Below are positions 26,130 to 37,676 of a DNA stretch of 64,000 nt, one piece after another; the first letter of the stretch is position 1; every line of letters starts with the position of its first letter. The notes beneath the pieces were generated by a model. That model was not told the DNA's origin and searched no databases. It saw only the letters and a program-made list of their open reading frames with translations. Source of the DNA: Rhodococcus opacus. GTDB taxonomy: Bacteria; Actinomycetota; Actinomycetes; Mycobacteriales; Mycobacteriaceae. A program made the position numbers and the translations under genes. The DNA lies in assembly GCF_012396235.1 (NCBI RefSeq), contig NZ_JAAXPA010000002.1:364726-428725 (forward strand), written 5' to 3'.

Positions 26130-28545
26130 TACGAGCCCTGATGCAGTGAGCGTCGTCATCGACGGCGTCGAGGTCAGTGTCCCCAAGGGCACGTTGGTAA
26201 TTCGTGCCGCGGAGATGATCGGCATCCAGATCCCGCGGTTCTGCGATCACCCACTGCTCGATCCGGTCGGTGCCTGCCGCCAATGCCTCGTCGACGTGGA
26301 GGGGCAGCGCAAGCCGCTCGCCTCCTGCACCACGACTGTCACCGACGGCATGGTCGTCCACACCCAGCTCACGTCGCCCGTCGCCGACAAGGCGCAGAAG
26401 GGTGTGATGGAGTTGCTGCTGATCAACCATCCCCTGGACTGCCCGGTGTGCGACAAGGGCGGCGAGTGCCCCCTGCAGAACCAGGCGATGTCGAACGGGC
26501 GCGCGGAGTCGCGTTTCGGTGAGGTCAAGCGCACGTTCCCCAAACCGATTCCGCTGTCCACGGAGGTCCTGCTGGACCGTGAGCGGTGCGTGTTGTGCGC
26601 GCGGTGTACCCGGTTCTCCCAGCAGGTCGCCGGCGACCCGTTCATCGAACTCATGGAACGGGGTGCGCTGCAGCAGGTCGGGATCTACGCGAAGGAACCG
26701 TTCGAGTCGTACTTCTCCGGCAACACCGTGCAGATCTGCCCGGTGGGTGCGCTGACGGGTTCTGCGTACCGTTTCCGGGCCCGCCCGTTCGACCTGGTTT
26801 CCAGCCCCAGCGTGTGCGAGCACTGTGCGAGCGGGTGCGCCCAGCGCACCGACCACCGGCGGGGCAAAGTGCTGCGCCGGCTGGCGGGCGACGATCCGGA
26901 GGTCAACGAGGAGTGGAATTGTGACAAGGGGCGGTGGGCGTTCGCCTACGCCACCGAGCGCGACCGGATCACCGCCCCGTTGGTCCGCGGCGACGACGGA
27001 ATTCTGGCGCCCGCGTCCTGGTCCGAGGCCCTGGCCGTCGCGGCGCGGGGATTGGCCGCCGCGCGGGGGAACGCGGGTGTTCTCGTCGGGGGCCGGTCCA
27101 CGTGGGAGGACGCCTACGCCTACGCGAAGTTCGCGCGAACAGCGCTCGGCACCAACGACATCGACTTCCGCAGTCGCGCGCACTCCGGCGAGGAGGCCGA
27201 GTTCCTGGCAGCCCGGGTGGCGGGGCAGCGACTCGCTGTCACGTACGAGGACCTCGACGCCGCGCCGGTCGTCCTTCTCGCCGCGTTCGAGCCGGAGGAG
27301 GAATCGCCGATCGTCTTCCTCCGGCTGCGCAAGGCCGCGCGCGCGAAGGCCGTCCCGGTCTACTCGATCGCCCCGTACGCGTCCCGTGGCCTGGAGAAGG
27401 TGTCCGGCCGGCTGCTGCTGTCCGCGCCGAATGCGGAGGCGGAGGTCCTCGACGGACTCCGCACGGGTGATCTGGACCCGGGCGTCACCGAGCTGCTGCG
27501 CCGGCCGGGTGCGGTCATCGTGGTCGGGGAGAGACTCGCCGGGGTGCCGGGGGCGTTGTCCGCGGCGGTCCGGCTGGCCGACGAGACGGGGGCCCGGCTG
27601 GCCTGGGTGCCGCGACGGGCCGGCGAACGCGGCGCGCTCGAGGCGGGCGCGCTGCCCGGACTGCTCCCGGGTGGCAGACCGGTGGGCGATCCGGAGGCGC
27701 GGCGGCAGGTCGCGTCAGTGTGGAACGCCGCGGATCTGCCGGACACCGCAGGCCGGGACACCGCGGGCATCCTCGCCGCGGCCGAGGCGAAGACGCTCGG
27801 GGCGCTGGTGATCGGCGGTGTCGAGGCCGACGACCTCCCCGACCCGCAGGCCGCGCTGGCCGCGGTCGAGGCGGCAGGGTTCGTCGTGAGTCTGGAACTG
27901 CGCCACAGTGCGATCAGCGAGCGCGCGGACGTGGTGTTCCCCATCGCACCGGTCATGGAGAAGCCGGGCACCTTCCTCGACTGGGAAGGGCGCACACGCG
28001 ATTTCGACGCCGCCCTCCGCGCCACCGGGTCGATGCCCGATCAGCGGGTGCTCCACGCGATCGCCGGCGAAATGGGGGTCCCGCTGGGTCTTCCGGACGC
28101 CGCCACCGCACGGCGCGAACTCGAGAGGCTCGGCGCCTGGGACGGTGACTTCCCGGATCCGCCCGACCATCCGCAACCGCCACGGCGGGAACCCGGGCCG
28201 GGGGAGGCGGTGCTCGCCACCTGGCGGATGCTGCTCGACTCGGGACGGCTGCAGGACGGGGAGCCGCACCTGGCAGGCACTGCCCGCACTCCGGTCGTGC
28301 GGATGTCCGCGGCCTCGGCTGCAGAGTCGGGTGCCGGTGACGGAGATCCGGTCACCGTGACGACGGAACGGGGCGCGGTCACCCTGCCGTTGGTGATCAC
28401 CGACATGCCGGATCGAGTGGTGTGGCTGCCCCTCAACTCGCCCGGATCCGCCGTCTACCGGCAACTGGCCGCCCGGGCGGGGAGCGTCGTGAACGTCCGC
28501 CGCGCGGCCGGCACCAACGGGATGGTCGCGGGAGGTGCGCTGTGA
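26068..28545 (+). CDS. nuoG: NADH-quinone oxidoreductase subunit G (75-kDa type)
   Basis: 825 residues from GTG 26068; an in-frame GTG at 26146 would give the conserved start ([13 protein letters not shown]) without the repeat-coded leader. The iron-sulfur ligands are in order: [16 protein letters not shown] ([2Fe-2S]), [27 protein letters not shown], and CEHCASGC with DKG downstream for the extra clusters. A molybdopterin-oxidoreductase-like domain follows, and the C-terminal part holds a molydop-binding fold. The stop overlaps nuoH GTG. Confidence 0.94.
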   Translation: MSDEGRARVKGSAPASIASHDTSPDAVSVVIDGVEVSVPKGTLVIRAAEMIGIQIPRFCDHPLLDPVGACRQCLVDVEGQRKPLASCTTTVTDGMVVHTQLTSPVADKAQKGVMELLLINHPLDCPVCDKGGECPLQNQAMSNGRAESRFGEVKRTFPKPIPLSTEVLLDRERCVLCARCTRFSQQVAGDPFIELMERGALQQVGIYAKEPFESYFSGNTVQICPVGALTGSAYRFRARPFDLVSSPSVCEHCASGCAQRTDHRRGKVLRRLAGDDPEVNEEWNCDKGRWAFAYATERDRITAPLVRGDDGILAPASWSEALAVAARGLAAARGNAGVLVGGRSTWEDAYAYAKFARTALGTNDIDFRSRAHSGEEAEFLAARVAGQRLAVTYEDLDAAPVVLLAAFEPEEESPIVFLRLRKAARAKAVPVYSIAPYASRGLEKVSGRLLLSAPNAEAEVLDGLRTGDLDPGVTELLRRPGAVIVVGERLAGVPGALSAAVRLADETGARLAWVPRRAGERGALEAGALPGLLPGGRPVGDPEARRQVASVWNAADLPDTAGRDTAGILAAAEAKTLGALVIGGVEADDLPDPQAALAAVEAAGFVVSLELRHSAISERADVVFPIAPVMEKPGTFLDWEGRTRDFDAALRATGSMPDQRVLHAIAGEMGVPLGLPDAATARRELERLGAWDGDFPDPPDHPQPPRREPGPGEAVLATWRMLLDSGRLQDGEPHLAGTARTPVVRMSAASAAESGAGDGDPVTVTTERGAVTLPLVITDMPDRVVWLPLNSPGSAVYRQLAARAGSVVNVRRAAGTNGMVAGGAL

Positions 28546-29894
28546 CGATCGAGGCCGTCTACCCCGACCCGGCGCTGTTCGGCCACGACCCGTGGTGGCT
28601 GGTGCTCGGCAAGGCCCTGGCCATCTTCGTGTTCCTCGTCCTCACCCCGCTTCTGACGATCCTGGCCGAACGCAAGGTCATGGCCTGGATGCAGATGCGC
28701 GTCGGCCCGAACCGGGTGGGCCCGCGGGGCATGCTGCAGAGCCTCGCCGACGGCATCAAGCTCGCACTGAAGGAGGGGATCGTCCCGAAGGGTGTGGACA
28801 AGCCGATCTACATCCTGGCGCCGATCATCGCCGCGGTACCTGCGTTCATGGCGTTCGCCGTGATCCCGTTCGGCCCGGCGGTGTCGATCTTCGGGCACTA
28901 CACGCCATTGCAGCTGACGGACCTGCCGGTGGCCGTCCTCTACGTCCTGGCAGCCACGTCGATCGGCGTCTACGGCATCGTGCTCGCCGGCTGGGCGTCC
29001 GGCTCCACGTACCCGTTGCTGGGCGGGCTGCGCTCGACGGCGCAGGTGATCTCGTACGAGATCGCGATGGCGTTGTCGTTCGCGGCCGTCTTCCTGGACG
29101 CCGGAACGATGTCCACGTCGGGCATCGTCGCCGCCCAGGAACACACCTGGTACGTCTTCCTGCTGCTGCCGTCGTTCCTCATCTACGTCACGTCGATGGT
29201 CGGTGAGACCAACCGGGCGCCCTTCGACCTGCCCGAGGCCGAAGGCGAACTGGTCGGCGGGTTCCACACCGAGTACTCCTCTCTGAGCTTCGCGATGTTC
29301 ATGCTCGCCGAGTACGTGAACATGGTGACGGTCTCGGCGCTCGCCACCACACTGTTCCTCGGCGGCTGGCACGCCCCGTTCCCGCTCAGCCTGTGGGACG
29401 GCGCGAATTCCGGCTGGTGGCCGGTGCTCTGGTTCACGCTGAAGGTCTGGGGCTTCCTGTTCGTGTTCGTCTGGCTGCGCGCCACGCTGCCCCGGCTGCG
29501 GTACGACCAGTTCATGGGTCTCGGCTGGAAGATCCTGATCCCGATCTCGCTGGTGTGGGTCATGATCGTCGCCACCGTCCGGGCCTTCCGCAACGAGGGC
29601 TACGACGCCCGGACGATCGCGCTCGTCGTCGCGGGCCTCGTCATTGCCCTCGTCGTGGTGGTGCTCCTGTGGAAGCGCCTGCGCCCGGGCGGCGTTCGCG
29701 CACCCGAGAAGCCGGTCGAGCCGCGGGGACGTGCCGAACCGGCCCCGGAGACACTCGAACCGTTCGACCCCATGGCCGGTGGATACCCGGTTCCGCCGAT
29801 GCCGGGTCAGACGCTGCCTGCGTTCCGGCGCACGCCCGTCTCCGTCACCGGCGCACACTCCACCGGTCCCACCCAGGAGAACAGCGATGACTAA
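28542..29894 (+). CDS. nuoH: NADH-quinone oxidoreductase subunit H
   Basis: 450 residues with about eight or nine membrane helices. It forms the quinone entry chamber: [21 protein letters not shown] and [26 protein letters not shown] are hallmark loops. GTG 28542 overlaps the nuoG stop (GTGA). A hydrophilic Pro-rich C-terminal tail of about 70 residues is longer than in E. coli and is of unknown role. It overlaps nuoI by 8 bp. Confidence 0.95.
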   Translation: MTIEAVYPDPALFGHDPWWLVLGKALAIFVFLVLTPLLTILAERKVMAWMQMRVGPNRVGPRGMLQSLADGIKLALKEGIVPKGVDKPIYILAPIIAAVPAFMAFAVIPFGPAVSIFGHYTPLQLTDLPVAVLYVLAATSIGVYGIVLAGWASGSTYPLLGGLRSTAQVISYEIAMALSFAAVFLDAGTMSTSGIVAAQEHTWYVFLLLPSFLIYVTSMVGETNRAPFDLPEAEGELVGGFHTEYSSLSFAMFMLAEYVNMVTVSALATTLFLGGWHAPFPLSLWDGANSGWWPVLWFTLKVWGFLFVFVWLRATLPRLRYDQFMGLGWKILIPISLVWVMIVATVRAFRNEGYDARTIALVVAGLVIALVVVVLLWKRLRPGGVRAPEKPVEPRGRAEPAPETLEPFDPMAGGYPVPPMPGQTLPAFRRTPVSVTGAHSTGPTQENSDD

Positions 29895-30453
29895 ATTCCT
29901 CGGCCCCATAGCGGGTTTCGGCGTGACCTTCTCGACGATGTTCAAGAAATCGAACACCGAGTTCTACCCCGAGGAGAAGGTGCCGACGGCGGCCCGCTAC
30001 CACGGCAGGCATCAGCTCAACCGTTACGCGGACGGGTTGGAGAAGTGCATCGGGTGCGAACTGTGTGCCTGGGCGTGCCCCGCCGACGCCATCTACGTGG
30101 AGGGCGCCGACAACACCGACGAGGAACGCTTCTCGCCCGGCGAGCGGTACGGCCAGGTGTATCAGATCAACTACCTGCGCTGCATCGGGTGCGGGCTGTG
30201 TATCGAGGCGTGCCCGACGCGGGCGCTGACCATGACCAACGAGTACGAGATGGCCGACGACAACCGGGCCGGTCTGATCTACGAGAAGGACCGGCTGCTG
30301 GCCCCGCTCGAGTCCGGCATGGTCGCGTCGCCGCACCCGATGGCCCCGGGCACCACCGCTGAGGACTACTACCGCGGCACGGTGACCGGGGGAGCGGCGG
30401 CCGCGGCGCAGGACGAGTCCGAGGTCGAGGACACGGCGGGGGACAGGCCGTGA
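29887..30453 (+). CDS. nuoI: NADH-quinone oxidoreductase subunit I
   Basis: 188 residues with two [4Fe-4S] ferredoxin motifs, [12 protein letters not shown] and [12 protein letters not shown], wiring electrons to NuoB. ATG 29887 lies inside the nuoH stop region (8-bp overlap). The C-terminal tail after ~150 is acidic and Ala-rich. Confidence 0.96.
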   Translation: MTKFLGPIAGFGVTFSTMFKKSNTEFYPEEKVPTAARYHGRHQLNRYADGLEKCIGCELCAWACPADAIYVEGADNTDEERFSPGERYGQVYQINYLRCIGCGLCIEACPTRALTMTNEYEMADDNRAGLIYEKDRLLAPLESGMVASPHPMAPGTTAEDYYRGTVTGGAAAAAQDESEVEDTAGDRP

Positions 30454-30472
30454 TCGAGGGAGGAGAGCCGAC

Positions 30473-31294
30473 GTGGTGAACACGATGCCGTCCGCGGTCC
30501 AGCTGGTCGCGGAACCCTTCACCCAGACCTCGACGGGCGAGGGTGTGCAGTTCTGGGTCCTCGCGACCGTGGCCGTGATCGGCGCGCTCGGAGTGGTCAG
30601 CGCAACCAAGGCCGTGTACTCGGCGATCTTCCTCGCGACGACCATGATCATCCTGGCCGTCTTCTACATCGCCCAGGGCGCACTCTTCCTCGGCGTCGTG
30701 CAGATCGTGGTGTACACCGGCGCGGTCATGATGCTGTTCCTGTTCGTGCTCATGCTCATCGGCGTCGACTCCTCCGAATCCCTCGTCGAGAACCTCCGCG
30801 GTCAGCGGGTGGCCGCGATCGCGGCGGGACTGGGATTCGGCCTCCTGCTGATCGGCGGCATCGGGAGTGCGTCCGTCTCCGCGTTCACCGGTCTCGATCA
30901 GGCCAACGCGGGCGGCAACGTCGAGGGACTGGCCGAACTCGTGTTCCTCCGGTACGTGTGGGCTTTCGAACTGACCGGTGCGTTGCTGATCACCGCAACC
31001 ATCGGTGCGATGGTGCTCGCCCACCGGGAGCGTTTCGAGCGGCGGAAGGACCAGCGCGAGCTGTCCCAGGACCGCGTCCGCGAGGGTGCCCGTGTCACAC
31101 CGCTGCCCAGTCCGGGTGTCTACGCGCGACACAACGCCGTCGACATACCGGCGTTGCTGCCCGACGGCACGTTCTCCGAGCTGTCCGTCAGCCGGTCGCT
31201 CGAACGGCGGCCGAGCCTGCCCGCCCGGGCGCTGGGCACCGCGGACGTCGCGACCCCCGAACCCGGTGCCACCGACGAGGGGAGTCGGCGATGA
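30473..31294 (+). CDS. nuoJ: NADH-quinone oxidoreductase subunit J
   Basis: 273 residues; five membrane helices in the first ~190 residues including [21 protein letters not shown]. The C-terminal ~85 residues are hydrophilic and actinobacteria-like. Two consecutive GTG codons (30473, 30476) follow GGAGGAG, one of the clearest SD sequences of the operon. The stop overlaps the nuoK ATG. Confidence 0.93.
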   Translation: MVNTMPSAVQLVAEPFTQTSTGEGVQFWVLATVAVIGALGVVSATKAVYSAIFLATTMIILAVFYIAQGALFLGVVQIVVYTGAVMMLFLFVLMLIGVDSSESLVENLRGQRVAAIAAGLGFGLLLIGGIGSASVSAFTGLDQANAGGNVEGLAELVFLRYVWAFELTGALLITATIGAMVLAHRERFERRKDQRELSQDRVREGARVTPLPSPGVYARHNAVDIPALLPDGTFSELSVSRSLERRPSLPARALGTADVATPEPGATDEGSRR

Positions 31295-31590
31295 ACCCCG
31301 AGAACTACCTCTACCTGTCGGCGCTGCTGTTCACGATCGGCGCGGCCGGCGTGCTGATCCGCCGCAACGCGATCATCGTGTTCATGTGCATCGAACTGAT
31401 GCTCAACGCCTCGAATCTGGCGTTCGTGACGTTCGCCCGGATGCACGGCAACCTCGACGGCCAGGTCTTCGCGTTCTTCACCATGGTCGTCGCGGCCGCC
31501 GAGGTCGTCGTCGGTCTGGCGATCATCATGACCATCTTCCGTTCCCGCCGTTCGGCTTCCGTCGACGACGCCAACCTCCTCAAGAACTGA
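31291..31590 (+). CDS. nuoK: NADH-quinone oxidoreductase subunit K
   Basis: 99 residues, three membrane helices with the buried Glu in [14 protein letters not shown], part of the proton path of the membrane arm. ATG 31291 overlaps the nuoJ stop (ATGA). Confidence 0.95.
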   Translation: MNPENYLYLSALLFTIGAAGVLIRRNAIIVFMCIELMLNASNLAFVTFARMHGNLDGQVFAFFTMVVAAAEVVVGLAIIMTIFRSRRSASVDDANLLKN

Positions 31591-31600
31591 CGGGTCCCCG

Positions 31601-31666
31601 ATGACGCACATCCTCGAGAAGGTGACTTTGCCCGACGACGACTCCCCGATCGGCGGTGCGGCATGA
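31601..31666 (+). CDS. Possible 21-residue linker ORF between nuoK and nuoL
   Basis: ATG 31601 opens a 21-codon frame ([20 protein letters not shown], then A) whose TGA overlaps the nuoL ATG as ATGA. It has no clear SD and is not a known complex I subunit, but it fills the 72-bp gap in an operon where most genes overlap, and would couple nuoL translation. Confidence 0.3.
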   Translation: MTHILEKVTLPDDDSPIGGAA

Positions 31667-33585
31667 GCGGAACGCTCTCGTCGGCCGTGTGGCTGCTGCC
31701 GGTTCTGCCGCTCCTCGGAGCCGCCGTGCTCCTGCTGGCGGGCCGGCGCAGCGATGCGTGGGGCCATCTCCTCGGCTGCGCGACGGCACTGGTCTCCTTC
31801 GCGCTCGGCGTCGCCTTCTTCGTCGACATGCTGGGCCGGGACGCCGCCGAGCGGGTTGTGCACCAGACCCTGTTCAGCTGGGTGCCCGTCGGCGAACTCC
31901 AGGTGGATTTCGGTCTCCAACTCGACCAGCTGTCCGTGTGCTTCGTGCTGCTGATCACCGGGGTGGGTTCGCTGATCCACATCTATTCGGTCGGCTACAT
32001 GGCGCACGACCCGGAGCGCAGGCGTTTCTTCGCCTACCTCAATCTGTTCCTCGCGGCGATGCTGCTGCTCGTGCTGGCCGACAACTTCCTCGGCCTGTAC
32101 GTCGGCTGGGAGGGTGTCGGTCTCGCCTCGTACCTGCTCATCGGGTTCTGGCAGTACAAGCCGTCCGCGGCGGCGGCCGCGAAGAAGGCGTTCGTGGTCA
32201 ACCGCGTCGGTGACATGGGTCTGGTCCTCGCGATCATGATCATGTTCTCGACTTTCGGCTCGATCGAGTTCGCCGACGTGTTCACTCGTGCCGACGCCGC
32301 CAGCGAGGGGGTGCTGACCGCGATCGGGCTCGCGCTGCTGCTCGCCGCGTGCGGCAAATCGGCGCAGGTCCCGTTGCAGTCCTGGCTCGGTGACGCCATG
32401 GAAGGCCCGACACCGGTGTCGGCGCTCATCCACGCCGCGACCATGGTCACGGCGGGTGTGTATCTGATCGTCCGGTCCAACGCGATCTTCGACCTGGCCC
32501 CGAACGCCCAGCTCGCCGTCGTGATCGTCGGCGCGGTGACCCTGCTGTTCGGCGCGATCATCGGCTGCGCGAAGGACGACATCAAGAAGGCGCTGGCGGC
32601 ATCCACGATGAGCCAGATCGGGTACATGGTGCTGGCCGCCGGTCTGGGACCGGCCGGGTACGCGTTCGCCATCATGCTGCTGCTCACCCACGGCTTCTTC
32701 AAGGCCGGCCTGTTCCTCGGCGCAGGCTCGGTGATGCACGGCATGAACGACGAGGTGAACATGCGCCGCTACGGCGGTCTGCGCACCGTCATGCCGATCA
32801 CGTTCGTCACGTTCGGGCTGGGATACCTGGCCATCATCGGGATTCCGCCGTTCTCCGGCTTCTTCTCCAAGGACAAGATCATCGAAGCGGCGTTCGCCGC
32901 CGAGGGCGTCCAGGGCGTCGTCCTCGGTACGGTCACGCTGCTCGGTGCGGGACTCACTGCCTTCTACATGACCAGGGTGATGCTGATGACCTTCTTCGGA
33001 CAACCGCGGTGGGCTTCCGGGGCGAGCGACGCGAGGGGGGATGTTCCCGTCGCCGACCCACACGAATCGCCAGGGGTGATGACGGTGCCGATGATTCTGC
33101 TCGCGGTCGGTTCGGTCGCTGCCGGCGCCCTACTCGCGGTCGGCTCCTCCCTGCAGCACTGGCTGGAACCGGTCGTCGGCGCCCACCACGGCGAGCCCGC
33201 CCTGCCCGTGTGGGCGATCACCGCACTCACACTGGTGGTGGTGCTCGCAGGAGTCGCGGTGGCCTACCGGCAGTACGCCCGGCAGCCGATCCCCGAGGTC
33301 GCGCCGGCGAAGGTCACCGCATTCACCGCCGCGGCCAGGAAGGACCTGTACGGCGACGCGTTCAACGAGGCGGCACTGATGCGTCCCGGGCAGGAACTGA
33401 CGCGAACACTCGTGACCGTCGACGGCAGGGGAGTCGACGGTGCCGTCAACGGGTTCGCCGCGCTCGTCGGCGGAACGTCGATGCGGGTGCGGCGTCTGCA
33501 GACGGGGTTCGTCCGGTCGTACGCGCTGTTCATGTTCGCCGGTGCGGCACTTCTGGTCGCCACGATGCTGGTGAGGCTGTGGTGA
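31663..33585 (+). CDS. nuoL: NADH-quinone oxidoreductase subunit L
   Basis: 640 residues, antiporter-like, with about 16 helices and the long lateral helix at the C terminus. The proton-path residues sit in [18 protein letters not shown] and [20 protein letters not shown], and [15 protein letters not shown] follows. It overlaps nuoM by 4 bp (GTGA). Confidence 0.95.
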   Translation: MSGTLSSAVWLLPVLPLLGAAVLLLAGRRSDAWGHLLGCATALVSFALGVAFFVDMLGRDAAERVVHQTLFSWVPVGELQVDFGLQLDQLSVCFVLLITGVGSLIHIYSVGYMAHDPERRRFFAYLNLFLAAMLLLVLADNFLGLYVGWEGVGLASYLLIGFWQYKPSAAAAAKKAFVVNRVGDMGLVLAIMIMFSTFGSIEFADVFTRADAASEGVLTAIGLALLLAACGKSAQVPLQSWLGDAMEGPTPVSALIHAATMVTAGVYLIVRSNAIFDLAPNAQLAVVIVGAVTLLFGAIIGCAKDDIKKALAASTMSQIGYMVLAAGLGPAGYAFAIMLLLTHGFFKAGLFLGAGSVMHGMNDEVNMRRYGGLRTVMPITFVTFGLGYLAIIGIPPFSGFFSKDKIIEAAFAAEGVQGVVLGTVTLLGAGLTAFYMTRVMLMTFFGQPRWASGASDARGDVPVADPHESPGVMTVPMILLAVGSVAAGALLAVGSSLQHWLEPVVGAHHGEPALPVWAITALTLVVVLAGVAVAYRQYARQPIPEVAPAKVTAFTAAARKDLYGDAFNEAALMRPGQELTRTLVTVDGRGVDGAVNGFAALVGGTSMRVRRLQTGFVRSYALFMFAGAALLVATMLVRLW

Positions 33586-35153
33586 GCGGCTTCCCGTGGC
33601 TGACGGCCCTCTGGGTGCTGCCACTCGTCGGTGCCGGGGTGGTCCTGGCTCTGCCCGTCCACAAGCGCGCGCTCGCGAAATCCGTTGCCGTGGGCGTGTC
33701 CGTGGTGGTGCTGTGCCTGGCGGTCGTGCTGGCGATCCGCTTCGATCCGACCGGCGAGCAGTACCAGTTCGTGGAATCGCACGCCTGGATCCCGGCGTTC
33801 GGCACCCGGTACATCGTCGGCCTCGACGGCATCGCGCTCGTCCTGGTGCTCCTCACCGCCGTTCTGGTGCCGCTGCTGTTGCTGGCGGGGTGGAACGACG
33901 GTGACACCGCGCCCGACTACGGGCACCGGCGAATGGCCCACACGTACGTGGCGCTGACGTTGATGGTCGAGGCGATGGTGATCGTGTCGTTCACCGCCCT
34001 CGACGTCCTGCTCTTCTACATCTTCTTCGAGGCCATGCTCATCCCGATGTACTTCCTGATCGGAGGATTCGGCGGGGTGGGGAGAACGTACGCCGCGGTG
34101 AAGTTCCTGCTCTACAACCTGTTCGGCGGCCTGATCATGCTGGCCGCGGTCATCGGGGTGTACGTGGTGACGGCGCGTCAGGACGTCTTCGGCGGCGGCA
34201 CCTTCGACTTCCGGGTGATCGTCGCCGAAGGGCTGGACGCCGACCCCGGCGTGCTGAAGGCGCTGTTCCTCGGTTTCATGTTCGCGTTCGCGGTCAAGGC
34301 GCCGTTGTGGCCGTTCCACACGTGGCTGCCGGGCGCCGCGGTGGAAGCCACCCCGGCCAGCGCGGTGCTCATGATGGCCGTCGTCGACAAAGTCGGGACG
34401 TTCGGCATGCTGCGCTACTGCCTGCAGATGTTCCCCGAGGCGTCCGCGTACTTCGCACCGTTCGTCACGGTGCTGGCGGTGATCGGCATCATCTACGGCG
34501 CGGTGCTGGCCATCGGCCAGACCGACGTGATGCGCTTGATCGCCTACACGTCGATCTCGCACTTCGGGTTCATCATTCTCGGCATCTTCGCTATGACGAG
34601 CCAGGGACAGGCCGGATCGACGCTGTACATGGTCAACCACGGCATCTCGACCGCGGCGCTGTTCCTGATCGCGGGGTTCCTGGTGTCCCGGCGCGGCACC
34701 CGCCTCATCGCCGACTACGGCGGCGTGCAGAAGGTCGCGCCGGTGATGGCAGGGACGTTCCTCGTGGCAGGGCTGGCCACGCTGTCGCTGCCCGGCCTGG
34801 CGCCGTTCATCAGCGAGTTCCTCGTCCTGGTCGGCACGTTCTCGCGCTACCAGATCGCAGCCGTGGTGGCGACTTTCGCGCTCGTCCTCGCCGCGATCTA
34901 CGTGCTGTGGCTCTACCAGCGGATGATGACCGGGCCGCTGAAGGAGGGCAACGAGACCGTCCGCGATCTCGTGCGCCGTGAGATCGCGGTCGTGGCGCCG
35001 CTGATCGCCCTGCTGCTCGTCCTCGGCGTCTACCCCAAGCCCGTGCTGGACGTCATCACCCCCGCGGTGAGCCACGTCCTCGTCACCGTCGGTCAGCACG
35101 ATCCAGCACCCACCGTCGCCGGACAGGACCCAGAGGGAGGCACACACCGATGA
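33582..35153 (+). CDS. nuoM: NADH-quinone oxidoreductase subunit M
   Basis: 523 residues, antiporter-like with about 14 helices; the key Glu is in [17 protein letters not shown] and the Lys/His in [19 protein letters not shown] 33582 overlaps the nuoL stop; the stop overlaps nuoN ATG. Confidence 0.95.
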   Translation: MSGFPWLTALWVLPLVGAGVVLALPVHKRALAKSVAVGVSVVVLCLAVVLAIRFDPTGEQYQFVESHAWIPAFGTRYIVGLDGIALVLVLLTAVLVPLLLLAGWNDGDTAPDYGHRRMAHTYVALTLMVEAMVIVSFTALDVLLFYIFFEAMLIPMYFLIGGFGGVGRTYAAVKFLLYNLFGGLIMLAAVIGVYVVTARQDVFGGGTFDFRVIVAEGLDADPGVLKALFLGFMFAFAVKAPLWPFHTWLPGAAVEATPASAVLMMAVVDKVGTFGMLRYCLQMFPEASAYFAPFVTVLAVIGIIYGAVLAIGQTDVMRLIAYTSISHFGFIILGIFAMTSQGQAGSTLYMVNHGISTAALFLIAGFLVSRRGTRLIADYGGVQKVAPVMAGTFLVAGLATLSLPGLAPFISEFLVLVGTFSRYQIAAVVATFALVLAAIYVLWLYQRMMTGPLKEGNETVRDLVRREIAVVAPLIALLLVLGVYPKPVLDVITPAVSHVLVTVGQHDPAPTVAGQDPEGGTHR

Positions 35154-36772
35154 GTACCTCCGAACTCGTACTCGCCCAGTCCTCGACGTTGCGCGCGCCG
35201 GACATCGAATACGGTCAGCTGGCACCCATGTTGATCGTGTTCGGTGTGGCTGTCGCCGGTGTGCTCGTTGAGGCGTTCCTGCCCCGGCGCGGCCGCTACT
35301 CGAGCCATCTCGTCCTCGCGCTCGGCGGACTCACCGCCGCGTTCGTGGCCGTCGTCATGCTCGCCGGAACCCGTGACTCCGCCGTCGGGGGCGCGGTCGC
35401 CGTCGACGGTCCGACGCTGTTCCTCCAGGGAACGATCCTGCTGATCTCGATCCCCGCGATCCTGCTCATCGCCGAGCGGAGCGTCGACAGCGGCGTCGCC
35501 GCCGCGACCGCGGAGGTCACGGCCGCGAGTGCAGCCGAGCCGGAAGGCGGAACGGACGCCTTCACCCCGCAGGCATTCGCCGTCCCCGGCAGCGTCGCCG
35601 AACGGGAGGCCACCAAGAACGCCCCGGGGCACACCGAGGTCTTTCCCCTCACCCTGTTCGCGGTCGGCGGGATGCTCCTGTTCCCGGCGTCCAACGACCT
35701 CCTCACCATGTTCGTGGCGCTCGAGGTTCTCTCGCTGCCCCTGTACCTGCTGTGCGGGCTGGCGCGCCGTCGCCGTCTCCTGTCGCAGGAGGCGGCCCTC
35801 AAATACTTTCTGCTCGGGGCGTTCTCGTCGGCGTTCTTCCTGTTCGGGGTGGCCTTGCTGTACGGCTACGCCGGCACCGTCGAGTTGCCGAGGATCGCCG
35901 ACGCGCTCGCCCGGGGCACCGACGACAAGACGCTGGCGCTGATCGGTACCGCGCTGCTGTCGGTGGGCCTGTTGTTCAAGATCGGTGCCGTCCCGTTCCA
36001 CTCCTGGATCCCCGACGTCTATCAGGGTGCACCGACCCCGATCACCGCCTTCATGGCGGCGGCCACCAAGGTCGCGGCCGTCGGCGCGATGCTGCGCATC
36101 TTCTACGTGGCACTGCCCGACCTGCGGTCGGACTGGCGGCCCGTGATGTGGGGCGTCGCCATCCTCACCATGGTGGTCGGTGCGGTCATGGCGGTCACGC
36201 AGAACGACGTCAAGCGGATGCTCGCGTATTCGTCGGTCGCGCACGCCGGATTCATCCTCACCGGTCTGGTCGCGGCAAACCGGGCCGGTCTGTCGTCCAC
36301 GATGTTCTACCTCCTGGCCTACGGATTCAGCACGCTCGGCGCGTTCGCGGTCGTCACCCTGGTGCGGGACAGCCGGGGCGAGGCGACGGACCTGTCCCGC
36401 TGGGCGGGGCTGGGCCGGCGCTCGCCCCTGGTCGGCGGGGTCTTCGCGCTGTTCCTGCTGGCGTTCGCCGGAATCCCCTTGACGAGTGGGTTCGTCAGCA
36501 AGTTCGCGGTCTTCCAGGCCGCCATCGAGGGCGGCGCCGTTCCGCTCGTTCTCGTCGGTGTCGTCAGCAGCGCGATCGCGGCGTTCTTCTACGTCCGGGT
36601 CATCGTCCTGATGTTCTTCTCGGAGCCGCAGAGCGACGCCCCGACGATCGTGGTGCCCAGCATGTTCACCGCCGCGGCCATCGCGGTCGGGGTGGTGGTG
36701 ACGGTGGTGCTCGGAATCCTGCCGCAGGGGGCACTCGATCTGGCCGACCAGGCTGCGGTGTTCTTCCGCTGA
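35150..36772 (+). CDS. nuoN: NADH-quinone oxidoreductase subunit N
   Basis: 540 residues, antiporter-like, final gene of the operon. Catalytic-type motifs are MFVALEVLSLPLYLLCG and GAVPFHSWIPDVYQGAPTP. A hydrophilic Ala/Glu-rich insertion at about residues 105-160 separates the third and fourth helices, a feature I associate with actinobacterial NuoN. No terminator hairpin is obvious in the 164 bp after it. Confidence 0.95.
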   Translation: MSTSELVLAQSSTLRAPDIEYGQLAPMLIVFGVAVAGVLVEAFLPRRGRYSSHLVLALGGLTAAFVAVVMLAGTRDSAVGGAVAVDGPTLFLQGTILLISIPAILLIAERSVDSGVAAATAEVTAASAAEPEGGTDAFTPQAFAVPGSVAEREATKNAPGHTEVFPLTLFAVGGMLLFPASNDLLTMFVALEVLSLPLYLLCGLARRRRLLSQEAALKYFLLGAFSSAFFLFGVALLYGYAGTVELPRIADALARGTDDKTLALIGTALLSVGLLFKIGAVPFHSWIPDVYQGAPTPITAFMAAATKVAAVGAMLRIFYVALPDLRSDWRPVMWGVAILTMVVGAVMAVTQNDVKRMLAYSSVAHAGFILTGLVAANRAGLSSTMFYLLAYGFSTLGAFAVVTLVRDSRGEATDLSRWAGLGRRSPLVGGVFALFLLAFAGIPLTSGFVSKFAVFQAAIEGGAVPLVLVGVVSSAIAAFFYVRVIVLMFFSEPQSDAPTIVVPSMFTAAAIAVGVVVTVVLGILPQGALDLADQAAVFFR

Positions 36773-36936
36773 CTCGGGGCGCTGCCGGTTCGGCGCGGGT
36801 CGCGAGTGTCCGATGTGACGGATGTAGTCCAAGTGGCTGGCGGGACCCGTGTGAGTGTGGTGGAATGCAAACCGGACAACATACCGACTGAGCGAGAGTG
36901 AATGTCGGAGACACGCCGGAGCGCGACCGATCGGAT

Positions 36937-37671
36937 ATGGGGGCCACAGTGCAGATTTCTCGGAGAGACCTGTTCCGGTACGCGGCAGCGGGATCCGCCG
37001 TGGCCGGGATCGCGGCGCTCACGTCCACCACGTCCTCGGTCGGCGTCGCGAAGGCGGACAGTCTCGGCATCCTGATCGACTACGCGGGTGGCGTGCCGTC
37101 GGCGGACGCCATCCTCGAGGCAGGCTATGCCGGCGCCATCCGCTACGTGTCCGACCGCCGTCCCGGCGCCGAATGGATGGAAGGCAAGCCGATGCTCGCC
37201 GACGAGGCGCAGGCGTTGCTCGACGCCGGACTGTCGGTCGTCTCGTGCTACCAGTTCGGCAAGGGGCCGACGGCTGATTGGCGCGGCGGTCTCGAGGCGG
37301 GCAAGCGGCACGCGGAGCGCGGACTCGAATTGCATCTCGCCGCAGGCGGTTCCGAGGACCGGCCCATCTACGCGTCCATCGACGACAATCCCACGCCCGC
37401 CGATTTCCTCACCATGATCGCCCCGTATCTCGCCGGGTGGGAGTCGGTGGTCGGCAAGGCCAACACCGGCATCTACGCCAACTCCACGACGCTGGATCTG
37501 GCGGTCCTCGCCGGGCTCGGATCGTGGTACTGGCAGCACGACTGGGGGACACCCGAGGGGTACGTCCACCCGTCGGCGCACCTGCACCAGTACGAGATCG
37601 ACGCGAGCAACGTGGACGGCGTCGGCATCGACCTCAATGACATTCTCAAGCCCGACTACGGGCAGTGGTGA
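36937..37671 (+). CDS. Tat-exported DUF1906 (glycoside-hydrolase-like) protein, Rv2525c type
   Basis: 244 residues from ATG 36937; GTG 36898 or GTG 36949 are alternative starts. A twin-arginine signal is clear (SRRDLFRYAAAGS, then a hydrophobic stretch to VAKA). The mature part has GILIDYAGGVPSA, AIRYVSDRRPGAEWM, IYASIDDNP and TGIYANS, the pattern of the DUF1906 TIM-barrel domain. It resembles M. tuberculosis Rv2525c, a Tat-secreted protein linked to the cell wall, along its whole length. The enzymatic activity is unknown, although the barrel resembles glycoside hydrolase families of the GH25 type. Confidence 0.88.
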   Translation: MGATVQISRRDLFRYAAAGSAVAGIAALTSTTSSVGVAKADSLGILIDYAGGVPSADAILEAGYAGAIRYVSDRRPGAEWMEGKPMLADEAQALLDAGLSVVSCYQFGKGPTADWRGGLEAGKRHAERGLELHLAAGGSEDRPIYASIDDNPTPADFLTMIAPYLAGWESVVGKANTGIYANSTTLDLAVLAGLGSWYWQHDWGTPEGYVHPSAHLHQYEIDASNVDGVGIDLNDILKPDYGQW

Positions 37672-37676
37672 CCGGG

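Noticed and set aside
20900..26225. Reverse-strand frames with recurring [14 protein letters not shown] segments in the nuo operon
   Set aside because: The common segment is the antisense translation of the three hairpin repeats; it is explained by the DNA repeat, not by a protein family.
31120..33063. Long reverse-strand frame opposite nuoJ-L
   Set aside because: Antisense of nuoJ, nuoK and nuoL with charged low-complexity content; no start, SD or motif.
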